A stretch of 64,000 bases of DNA from Emergomyces orientalis (taxonomy: Eukaryota > Ascomycota > Eurotiomycetes > Onygenales > Ajellomycetaceae): contig MOWL01000006.1 of NCBI GenBank assembly GCA_002110485.1, forward strand, positions 248,001 to 312,000. The letters run 5' to 3'. Position 1 is the first letter of the stretch, and every line of letters starts with the position of its first letter. Both the position numbers and the translations under genes were made by a program. The notes beneath the pieces are model-generated. The model saw nothing but the letters and a program-made list of their open reading frames with translations, made no database searches and had not been told where the DNA came from. Shown here piece after piece: positions 32,434-42,326 of this stretch.

Positions 32434-33354
32434 TTATTGACGCCATGACTTCCCACACACAACACATGTGCAAAATAATGTCATCGGTTCATCTGCACTC
32501 CTCGTCTGCGCTTCCGTATACGTGACCTTCCTCTGTCCGCACTTGCCGCACTGCAAACTGGTGCTGACACTCCGCTCCGCTTTCGCAACCATAGCTTTAT
32601 CCATATTCTCCTTTTGGATTCTGCGTTCCTCCTCGCGTTGTGCGTCCGATTTAAGCTCATCATGCGTCATGCGTACAAATTTGTCTGCGGTGACTTCGTT
32701 CGAGAGCACACGCACACGTAGGCCGGGGTTGGATTTGTTTTTCAGGTTCTGGAATAGACTACGCATCTTGGTGCGATATTGTTCTTTCGTTTCTGGGCCG
32801 AAGGCATTGTAGGCAGCTAATTCTACTTCGATGGCTTTTTGGAGGACGACGCGCGGTGGCTCGGTGGAATTTAGGCAAAGACCATCGTACATCAACCCGA
32901 TGCAGCTATCGCGAGATCTATTTTGGGTGTGCGTGATGGTAAGCTGGTCCGCCTTCCAACTGCGCTTGTCTGGGGGCACGCTGGATTTGGCCAGCTTATC
33001 TGAGGCTGCAGCACCCGTGGAAGCAGGTGACGCGGTGCCGTTGGGAGTCTGTTTGGGCGAATCGCTGGATCTCTGGCTTGCGACTGGCGAACCACCTGTA
33101 GTGGCTTTTTGCTTGTTGACATCGCTACGCCATTTAGAGACGATTTCACTAGACAGGCGAGCAACGTCGGGCGACTTATGCTGTTTCAGCTTGTTGACAA
33201 TGATACCGATTTTTGTGGAGCGCAAAAGGTCCTCTGTCGGCCGCACACCTTTTTGTAGCTCCCTGAGCAGTGATATCAACGTCGCTGGGGTCTCGCCGGA
33301 CGTCGCAGCTTTCGTCAACGCCTTAGACTTGAATTCTATTTCCTTGACGTCCAT
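32434..33354 (-). CDS. DST1: Transcription elongation factor TFIIS
   Basis: A single-exon 306-residue protein. The frame is open 13 codons upstream, but the start MDVKEIEFKSKALTKAA is the usual fungal TFIIS start. Residues 1-80 form the N-terminal LW domain (LLRELQKGVRPTEDLLRSTKIG), followed by a Ser/Pro linker, the central Pol II-binding domain from about 140 (RDSCIGLMYDGL, YRTKMRSLFQNLKNKSN, LRVRVLSNEV) and a C-terminal zinc ribbon with CGKC, the catalytic acidic pair in RSADEPMT, and the CTCVVC block. TFIIS reactivates arrested RNA polymerase II by stimulating transcript cleavage. All expected functional residues are present. Confidence 0.96.
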   Translation of the reverse strand: MDVKEIEFKSKALTKAATSGETPATLISLLRELQKGVRPTEDLLRSTKIGIIVNKLKQHKSPDVARLSSEIVSKWRSDVNKQKATTGGSPVASQRSSDSPKQTPNGTASPASTGAAASDKLAKSSVPPDKRSWKADQLTITHTQNRSRDSCIGLMYDGLCLNSTEPPRVVLQKAIEVELAAYNAFGPETKEQYRTKMRSLFQNLKNKSNPGLRVRVLSNEVTADKFVRMTHDELKSDAQREEERRIQKENMDKAMVAKAERSVSTSLQCGKCGQRKVTYTEAQTRSADEPMTLFCTCVVCGKSWRQ

Positions 33355-36196
33355 GTTGCAGTAGCCCGAGGTACGGGTGGTGTAGAAACTCAACGCACTT
33401 TGATCGAATACGGCGTAAAAGGGCTAGTTTGGTGATTTCAGAATTGAAGCGCTGCAATATAAAGCTGTCAGCACCATTCCATGCCATATTTTGCCAATAT
33501 TTGAATTATTCACTCCAGGTCAGGATGGAAAGAAGCAGGACGGAGTGCGGGAGTCTTTCCCAGGATTACTCTGAATACTATCGAGATAGAGCCCATGCAA
33601 CCAACGCAGCAGAGCACCGCATCTGACGGATATGCAAGGACGCGCATCCCTATCTCGCCAGAATGGAACATCACCATTTTCCGCGCTCCACGGCACCATA
33701 GATTGGGTCATTGCGGGGAAATTTGCGCTCTATGCCAGAAAGTCTCCAGCTGATGTTTTCACCTGGAGTAGACTCTGCTAAAGCAAATAGATGGGCAAAC
33801 CCGTGGAGATGAGACTGTGCAAAAAGCACCATGCAAGGTGGGCGGGGATATTTTGCGACCTACCGAACTGATAAGCTTTTCTGCAGCGAAAAGGAAAATA
33901 AAACCCCAGAGCACAATACAGAGGCAGGCTCAAGCGATGCCAGTGCGACAGTGACAGCGTAAAGGAGAGAAAGGATAGGTGAGCGGCGGGTGATGAAGGT
34001 AGAGTTAGTTAATGTGGAGAATTGCTCTGGATGTCTTCAACCATCATGATGATAGCGCTACGGAAGGCGGAAGGCGCCACTTTAGCCGCATGCCGAATCG
34101 GGAAAGATGGCGGGTGATGCGTCTAAATGATGTAAGCTCTCTCTCCACCCCTTTTTGCGCGGGAGACATCCAAAGGATTTCATCACACCACTCTAGGCCC
34201 CTTGATGCGAAGTGAAGATAGTAATGCTATCTCATTAACCCCGCCCGAAGGGAAGGGGATGCTATTGTATAATTTGCCACTATATCAGTGCTTCAATCGT
34301 CTCTTCACAAGATTGGTTGAAACGTTCAAGTTGTTTGAAGAAAAACCGCACCCGAGTTAAAGAGCCATTTGCGGTCCCCAAAAGATGGATTGATGAAACA
34401 ATTTTCGAGAGACCCAATGTGTATATATTAACCCAACTGCCATATCTCAGCGCCAGGCGTAATTACCGATATTCCAATGACAAAGATTATATCCTGGCTT
34501 ACGCTTGGCATGACATGTGCACCTTCTGCTGCAGGTTTTTACTGGCGCCCAGGTAAGAATGTTTCATGGCCGCAAAAAAGACAGCATACCTTGTCTGCGT
34601 ATGCGAGATATCGGCGCGCCAGTACTGAAATAGGTCTCGTGCACCTTTATCCTAGCTGTCTTGGCTTCCAGTTTGCATATATGGATACCAAGCAGCATTT
34701 TTACCTCAGCTTCAAGATCTTCACATGCCCAAATTACATCAACCGAAACCAAAGCCATCCGCAAACCCCACATCAACCCCTGGGAAAGGGTATTTATTTC
34801 TCCAGACTAGATACTCTAGCGTTTTGTTTTTGTTTCCAGTTTCCCAGCGCTGGCAACACTTCGGCCGCATTTGCATGTACCAACCTCACCAGTTTCTACG
34901 CGAAAAGGTACCACCCCGTGATCTTCATAGCTGATGCTACAATGCGATAGAAAAGCCTGACACGAGCGACTTCCAGGGCCCTTTCGATATTAGGATTTCG
35001 GTGCAATTGACGTCGGGCACGTTTTGCCCAACAAGGGAAGTGAGTGGGAAGGACACGGGCCCGCCTTTTGTTGGCATAAGAGGAGCTGCGTTGGGTGGCA
35101 CTGTCCGTTTCTCCCTACTTATTAGCCCATGGCTTCATAAGCCTGCTTCAGGCCTACTCTGTGATGTTATTTACACACCGAGATGTATGCAAGCTACTGA
35201 TAGGCCCAAGCCGATGCATCATCCCACGTGTTCAGCGTCCGCCTTACAGATTTTTCCTGGTATGGGTTCCTGGAAGGAGAGGTGGGTGAGGTTTATGCTT
35301 GCATCAAGTTATGCATCATGACAAAGATTGACTTCACATTAAATATATCGAAATATTTACGAAAAATATCCTGATGCGAAGCAAATACTTTGCTGGGTGC
35401 TTCCTTGCGGAACAGATGTGTTGGAGAATGTGACTAGCCAACCAACATCCCCTTTACTCCACAAGAATAGTTACCACCTATTTCTGGTTCCATTCTTTTG
35501 GTTGTATCTCCCAATGTTTTACGTGATATTCCCAAAGGAAACGGCATTCCGGGTTCTATTCCTTTCCTTTCTCTTAATTTTGTTCTATTTTCGTTGCTAA
35601 AATCTCCTTCAGAACCAGAACTTACAAGAACTTCTCTGTTTCATCTATTTGATATCTCATGAAGGGCGTATTCTGGAAATCACCATCAACAACGAGAGCC
35701 TATGGCATCTCAGTAGAGTTTTCCCTTATCGAGGAAACCAACCTGCCTTTGTGTGCAAATGTCAGAGGTTTAATGCTAATTCCACGAGATCAACGGCAGA
35801 TACATTCTCCCTGTCTTAACTCATACTTTGATGCATTTTTCTTTGAATGAACTACTTCTTTCATGGAATCTATTCCATCAGAAGCTTCAGCGTGCTACTG
35901 AGCCACCCAGGCCAAATCAGCTAGGTTTTCGAAGAAAAGAAGTGGATATAAAGTCTTATTCATTTCCTGTCTATGCTTTCCTTCCTTGCCCTACAGGCTT
36001 TCGTTACTCTGATATTTTCACTTATTATTTCCATTTTGAGCTCTCGCAACGATCTTATATCCTCTTCAATCCGAATTCTTCTGGACACCCGGATACCCAG
36101 CCTTTATATCTTCTCACTAGTCTGTGCGGGTTGCTGTTACAGCTTCTGAATCCAACAATTTAGAACTGCACTTGCGGACCGAGCCACAACTGCTCA
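33355..36196. other. Long gene-poor stretch
   Basis: About 2.8 kb upstream of TFIIS. Frames of up to 157 codons (34477-34950) occur but have random-looking composition. No RNA gene or transposon remnant recognised. Confidence 0.45.
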
Positions 36197-36670
36197 ATGG
36201 AGACGTGCTACACATTGACGGTGGGGACGTATAATGGCCCACAAAGCCGCGAAATTTGGTTGCCGGGATCGATTTCCTATCTTATGGCGATCACATGTTC
36301 GGACGCCCCCCCGAAAGTGGACCCTTACAACAGCATGGTGATAGATTGCGAGATCAAAACCACGCACCCCGATGGCGGGGCTGACACCCGCCACTTGCCC
36401 ACTTCCATTGGGCCCAATAACAGTTATGAAATACATGGGCCGGGTGGGCCATCCCGTTTGGTGGCCCTTGTTCCCATTAACTTCAGTGAACCTGGTGCTA
36501 TTGAACTCAGCTTTTTACTTAGGAGGGGCGCAAACGGCCCTGTAATAGCTACGGGGCAACCACAGGTACCGAATCTTACGGCTGTTGTCCTAGATCGAAT
36601 GAATCACCATACCGACAAATTTTTGGACGAGCTGGAGGGAATTACTAGGCAACCAGGGCCGGGCCATTAA
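36197..36670 (+). CDS. Orphan ORF, possible beta-sandwich protein
   Basis: A 157-codon frame with a true ATG, richer in G and C than the surrounding sequence. Translation shows regular alternation of hydrophobic and polar residues suggesting beta strands (YTLTVGTYNG, SYLMAITCSD, SRLVALVPINF, AIELSFLLRRG, VIATGQPQV). No family recognised, no signal peptide and no membrane segment. Splicing to other exons is not evident. It stands alone 0.9 kb before the Tc1/mariner element. Its composition supports a gene more than most frames in this empty region, but expression is unproven. Confidence 0.4.
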   Translation: METCYTLTVGTYNGPQSREIWLPGSISYLMAITCSDAPPKVDPYNSMVIDCEIKTTHPDGGADTRHLPTSIGPNNSYEIHGPGGPSRLVALVPINFSEPGAIELSFLLRRGANGPVIATGQPQVPNLTAVVLDRMNHHTDKFLDELEGITRQPGPGH

Positions 36671-37581
36671 TATATGGTATATCATTTATAGATTAGACCT
36701 CGCCCTTGTCTCTAAAACCATAGAGCTAACCCAAACAGCCTTACTTTTGAAACCTCCGGCACCAGGTACCCGACTCGATCCGCCGAATTCAGTCGCATTC
36801 TTCTGTGATACCTCTATGAAACTCAGCTATTTCGGGATTTGTCTTCCTCGCCTTTGCCGCATTCAATCACATCCAACTTCTGTGCGCAAAAATATCGGAT
36901 CGCGACCGGTCTGCGACGCAGCAACGTCGTCTCATTTACGATGGATCTCTTTTGGCTCTCATTTTTGTTTCTTTTCAAAAAAAGGAAGGAGTAAAAATAT
37001 ACCTAATACAATGCTTCATTTTGCTCCTTAATCTTCTCCCATATTCTCCTTATTTTGGTCTCTGCATTGCTCGTGTAGAATAAATAGCCATGTACTAGGC
37101 ATATGAGTGATAATTTCTCCATGAAAATGCGGAAGCTGCGTCAAACTATGGCGAGCTATTGATATATCCCTGTATTCTAAATTCTTAACCCAAGCCATTA
37201 AATACATAGAGTACTAGCTATTCAATTTTAATGTTCGAAAAGCGCGTGATGTAGAGAAAAACACGCTGGCGCATTAAGGCTTGGGTAAAAAAACCTTCTC
37301 TCATTTAATACTCTACCCTCTTTCATTCCACATATTCCTCGTTGGTTACATGTTCCCCTTAAAAAAACAAATATAGCTACCGCCTTTCCCATAGTTTCTC
37401 AGCCCGTATCTGCTGCCTGTGCAAAATGGATGGTATCAGCTAACCCGGGGATGCCCAAACAATCGACCGTACTCCCAGAGTAGCGTTGTCGAATAAATTA
37501 GAACATAACCCATTACCACCCAACAGCCCGCGTCATTGCATGTATATGTGTCCAGGCGCAATCACATGTGGATGTGCTGTA
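36671..37581. other. Intergenic, left flank of Tc1/mariner element
   Basis: No gene seen. AT-rich with short frames, ending at the TA target dinucleotide 37580-37581. Confidence 0.5.
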
Positions 37582-37639
37582 CAGTGGGGGGGAATAATTA
37601 TACGTACGCTAGGGGCTCAGCGCGTCAATCAAGATTATT
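37582..37639 (+). repeat. Left terminal inverted repeat of Tc1/mariner element
   Basis: 58 bp, from CAGTGGGGGGG to GATTATT. Against the right repeat it differs by one missing G in the G-run and one A/G change in the GGGGCTCAGCG segment. Confidence 0.93.
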
Positions 37640-38858
37640 TCACTCTTCTATTATTTCAAATATCTCAATCAATATATTAGATATGGCTCTGACAGTAGAG
37701 TATTATATAGAATAGAACATAGCAAACTAATTCTACATGATATCTTCTTTAATATTTAGTTGAACCTCCCTTGACTGCAATTACAGCCTTCATCCACCGC
37801 GGCATTGACTCTATAAGAACCTGTATCTTCTCTTGTGTAATAGAATTCCAAATCTTCTGTAATTCATTCTTCATCTGCTCTGCAGAGTGTATCTTATGTC
37901 TTATCTTTGATACACAATGCTTCATAGTCATTCATAGATTCTCAATTGGGTTCAAATCAGAAGATTGTGCAGATCATTCTTCACATTTCATCAAGATATT
38001 CTTTGCCCACTCTTTTACTGCCTTAGAGATATGGTAAGAAGCATCATCATTCATTCAATATACAATTTCATATTTCTGAAAGATTCTCTCGTAGTGGGGA
38101 TAGCCGTGACATGATAGAATATTAATATAGTGTGAGGAATTCATTCTGACCCCCAATGAAAGAAACACAAGCACTGATTTGAAATCCCAGCTTATAGCAG
38201 CTCATACACCAATCGACATACACTCAGATTTGAATGTAGAAAGAATATATTGGTTCTTAAAGACCTGGCCACGCGGGCAGCGTACAAACGTGCTTGATAC
38301 ATTCAAGCCAACTTCAAAATTGGCCTTGTCTGAAAGACTCACACAGGCTCAATCCTCCAGATGCCAATTCTCAAGATTAGAACAGAATCTTTGCCAGTTT
38401 TTCTTATGTAGAGGCTTTAGAAAGGGTTTTGAACAGGGTCAGAAAGTATTACAGTCATTCTTCTTGAAATATGACTGGATGGTTTTGGCATCAAGGTAGT
38501 GGGTGGACTTTGAGGGTGATTGAAAGACAGAGAGAGGATCAAATGGATTTTGAGTCACAGTGTGTATTAATCAGCGTTCATCACGAGCAGTGAGCTTTGA
38601 AGGTCTGTCTGGCTTCTTCTTGAAGGTGGTTATTGAATTCTTTCAACGCGTTTCGCGGTAAACAATGGAGGAGAAGGTAGAGCGGGGTAGATTCAAAATG
38701 TAGACAATGGATGAGAATGTATTATTCTGCTCATATAGTAGAAGAATATGCTGGATAAGAATAGAAGCAACATTTTGACCTCTGCCCGGCATTTTTCAAA
38801 TACTTTCATGAGCATCAGGGGGGTTGTGGAAAAATAATGAAGAAAGAAAGCAGGGGGT

Positions 38859-38917
38859 AATAATCTTGATTGACGCGCCGAGCCCCTAGCGTACGTATAA
38901 TTATTCCCCCCCCACTG
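38859..38917 (-). repeat. Right terminal inverted repeat of Tc1/mariner element
   Basis: 59 bp, ending CCCCACTG before TA. The reverse complement matches the left repeat apart from one extra G and one substitution. Confidence 0.93.
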
Positions 38918-38919
38918 TA

Positions 38920-41098
38920 CATATTGCATAAAGGCCCTATATATCGTTGGTTGGATCTAGGTGAATATAATTTTACCTTTGAAAATATAGTCTTGGAATC
39001 GATGGATAACTTTGTTGAAAGGGTGAGGTTGAATGATCAAGAGACTGATTGGTTCACAGCAAAAAGCTCACTTAAGTTAACTAGTTCATTTTCGCACTGC
39101 ACCAGGATATTTCAGCCATCCAAAAGGTTCCGTCGACGTTTCATAATTCCCAAATTAAGCTTCTCGCCTGGGGATTTCCCATATGGAAGAGGAGTAGCAG
39201 CCAATATATCATTTATGGGCTATCTTGTGTTTCGGCAGACCTGTTCTGGAAAGCTCGTCAAGCCTTTCAATTCATAGACTTCAGGTTTTTGCCAGGCTTG
39301 GTTTGAATACGAGGACCACTTCCCTCACCCTTCATTTTCATTCTACCGCACGTTCGTTGGAAGCACTGGGCAACGACCAATACTTAAACAACTGCCGATG
39401 AAGGATAATATTATCCTTCTGATTTAAAGTGGCATACTATTTTCCTCCTAGGCGAATGTTTTACCTTCGGCGTATGTACAGCTTTTGTACTGTACACAGC
39501 GTTTGTTTCCTCCTTTTTGGCGGATCGTATTTGTTTTCAGCTCTTTATTGTCATTCTATGAACTACAGAGAGTTGCGATGCTACATACCCACGCGATATT
39601 TTGAAGAAATAGATGGCTTGTTGGCTAGCTAGCTATCCATAGAAAACAAGAGTCAGCTGGAAACCCTGGGTACCAATTCCTTCAGGCCCTGTGCAAGCAC
39701 TGACATGCTTAACACGTTTCCTTTTCTTTTCCAGGGCTTTCTTTTCTTTTCCTCGTAAGGGGAGTTAAATTCTTCTGTATTAAGTTGAAATGGAATCCAG
39801 TCATTCCAAAGGCGAATTGTATGGTAATCGCGGAGTTTTAGTGAAGTTTGCTCCGGTTTTACGTTCAGCCTCGCCCCATCCTACCCATGCGAAGGGTCGC
39901 GTCCTGCTGATATGTTACTGTCTCTACTAGCATGGCAGTTACTTTTTCCTAAAGGAGACAGCCGGCGTATATCAAGATGGCTGCTCTCTTAAGTTGGGCG
40001 TCGCGATTCGGTAAACCAATCCAGGTGGCAGAATGCAGCGCAGCCATCACGATGATAGCTAGAAATCACCAAAAACACCACTACCACCCCCCCCAGCGAA
40101 AAATGCAAGAATGGTGCGGAATCAGGGCTCTGTGAGAATAAAACAGAAGAAATAAAAGAAGAGAAAAAAGCCACAACCATACTTTAGCAATGAAAAAGGG
40201 GGAAATAAATACAAAAAGTTCACATCAGAGTACCCACGTTTCAGGGCAGTCGATGCTATGAAAACCCCCCGAGATATGATAGATTATTTTTTTGGGGGGG
40301 TTTTCCACCGTTCGGTCGGTCGTATGCGTCGGGTAGGAGACAGCGCCTTCCAGCCGGGATCTGGTTTGACCTGGCTAGGCCACCGACCCCTCTCGTTGAA
40401 AATAGACACATTACTCGGGTTTATATCCCCTTCGTGGTCGTTTCTATGGGAATATCCTCCTACTTTTGCCTGTGCTTCCCCAGATATGTTGCCAGGCCTC
40501 GTGCAGCCCCCCAATATACTGCACTCACCTGCTGCAACGACAACAACAGCCTGGGTTCGAACCGGGCTCTCCGCATTCTCTTTTTGGCTCTATTTCGTTA
40601 TTTTAATCTATGGACTAAGTTCTGTTTGTCATATTCATGAGATAGCATCCCTTTTGCTTGTCTACCCCTTTCACAGACCAGAAAGGCCCCGAGGTCGAAT
40701 CCATCCCCCACCAGTTGAGTCCCCTGTTTGTTTATTGCCTTTACATCAACTTGGCTTCTCTGTTCTACCCAGCCCCTTTCCTTTCTCGAAGGGTTGCATG
40801 TTCGAATCCGACGCTTGTCTACGCTTTATTTCCTTACTTGCCTGGTTTGTTTATTTCTGAGGCCATGTCCGCATCGGAATGACCACTCCCATTTCACCCA
40901 ATATCGTACAGCGACAAGTGACTGGCGTTCGAGCCTGACCGCGCACTTTCTTTGTTAATCTTTTTTTTTTCTTTTCTTCTTTTTACGCCTATCCCTGTAT
41001 CACTTTTAGGTTTCTTGATGCCAACCACCACAACACTCGCGACCCTCAATTGCACCACATCTTTTTCCGTTTAGTTATATGCTAAACCTCCGCCGGTT
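38920..41098. other. Gene-poor stretch after the transposon
   Basis: About 2.2 kb. A 200-codon frame at 40258-40860 is low-complexity and hydrophobic without a start context, domain or repeat; I do not call it a gene. GTTCGAA strings at 40554 and 40790 look like tRNA B boxes but no tRNA folds around them. Confidence 0.4.
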
Positions 41099-41579
41099 AT
41101 GTCACTACCAATTCACACTGCAAAACTCAGCTGGGAGGACGGTTTGTCTACTCCATAGCCCAGCAACACAGCTAATGTCTGCTTGCCCCATCTCTAATGA
41201 CCCTTCTATTCCGTCGGATGTTTAATACGGGGAATACTATGCCTTAATTTGGCATGGATACCTCAATTCTATGTGCCTTGATGGCCTAGTCTGCCTATTT
41301 AAGTTCGTTGTTTCTCATACAATGACTTATAATGAAGTTTTAACAACAAATACACTTCAATTCTATCATATGATGCCATAACAAAGAAGCCGCCAACACC
41401 AACTCTTAAAATGTTCTTTGCAGCATTGAGTATTCATGTCTTTCAAAATTGGGGTGATTAACCCGCATTTTTGGGTTTTTATATTTTTGATTTCTTTCTT
41501 TTTCCTTAGCTTATCAGCTTCAATGTATTGCGAATATCTATTTTGCAATCGTTCAATTTTTGAATATCAACACTCCGAT

Positions 41580-42326
41580 TTCTAGCAACCACTCTCCAGG
41601 TCTACAAACGGGAGTATCATTACTGGCCCGAGTATCGCATCCTCTAATGGCCCAGAATCTGGTGCTACAGATGAAACTGCTACTTTCACTGAAATTGATG
41701 CTGGGGTCCAAAGAGCGTTGCCCGGCCTAGAGGTAGAGGTACTCCCCACTTCTTTGTCCCAGATCTACTCAATGAACCATATCCTTAATCTACATCATAT
41801 TTGCAGGACCACAAACCATTGGAGATTTCCGTCCTCAACATCAGCATCGCTGTTCTCAGTTTTGGAGACCCAATGCCAGAGACAACAAACACCACAGAAG
41901 AAACCGCTCCGCACAACAATGACAACGAACGGGAGCATGAGAATAACAATGAGAGCGAAGATGATGCCAACTCCACCATTTCCACCACCAGAAATATCCC
42001 ATCGAGTGCCTCCTCTAGCGGCCCCCCTCTCCACCCAAGTTCAAATAGTTTTCCTCGCACGACAAGTGCGGAACACTCTAAAAGTAATCGTAGCTTTACA
42101 AAACAGCTTAGCCACCCTTGTCGCCAACGATGTCTTTGAAATCTCCCAGCGTCTGCAGCGAACCACTTTGCACATTCTGGGAGTGTACATGTCCTTGTGT
42201 GGAATGTTTGAGGAAGAGAATACCAATAGCGGGTATGAGAAGGTTGTTAATATTCGCGCGGATATCGCGGAGTATTCGACTAATAGGTGGAGTGTGGGTT
42301 TTAGAAGTCTGGGTAGGAATGGGTAG
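41580..42326 (+). pseudogene. Possible gene or gene relic with frames that do not join
   Basis: Several pieces look coding but lie in different frames. A segment from about 41610, after a possible acceptor CTCCAG, reads STNGSIITGPSIASSNGPES...LPGLEVE and ends at a donor GTACTC. After the acceptor TTTGCAG at about 41805 the frame continues DHKPLEISVLNISIAV with an Asn/Glu/Ser-rich stretch to 42139. From about 41990 a different frame reads QVQIVFLARQVRNTL, VANDVFEISQRLQRT, LGVYMSLCGMFEEEN and VVNIRADIAEYST to the stop at 42326, an amphipathic helical pattern that looks real. No intron I can see joins the last two, so this is either an unfinished gene model or a frameshifted relic. Family unknown. 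Confidence 0.35.

Larger units (their letters stand above)
37582..38917 (-). mobile_element. Tc1/mariner DNA transposon, degenerate copy
   Basis: A 1,336-bp element bounded by terminal inverted repeats that begin CAGTGGGGGGG, flanked by TA at 37580-37581 and 38918-38919, the Tc1/mariner target duplication. The transposase is on the minus strand. Its C-terminus, still open at 37749-37931, reads IQVLIESMPRWMKAVIAVKGGSTKY. Upstream, minus-strand pieces include KPLHKKNWQRFC, ASYHISKAVKEWAKN and SAQSSDLNPIENL, the last being the Tc1 PNP/DLNPIE block. In-frame TGA codons near 37932 and 37975 sit where Trp is expected, and other frames are broken, so the protein cannot be made. Confidence 0.92.

Noticed and set aside
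34477..34950. 157-codon plus-strand frame
   Set aside because: Random-looking residue mix in a gene-poor area; no conserved-looking block.
38179..38499. 106-codon plus-strand frame inside the transposon
   Set aside because: Antisense to the transposase remains on the minus strand.
40545..40580. GGTTCGAACC string like a tRNA T-arm (B box)
   Set aside because: The flanking bases do not form a 5-bp T-stem and no A box or acceptor stem lies upstream at the right distance.
40258..40860. 200-codon plus-strand frame
   Set aside because: Low-complexity, hydrophobic and Pro-rich translation with no domain, signal or regular codon pattern; likely chance in pyrimidine-rich DNA.
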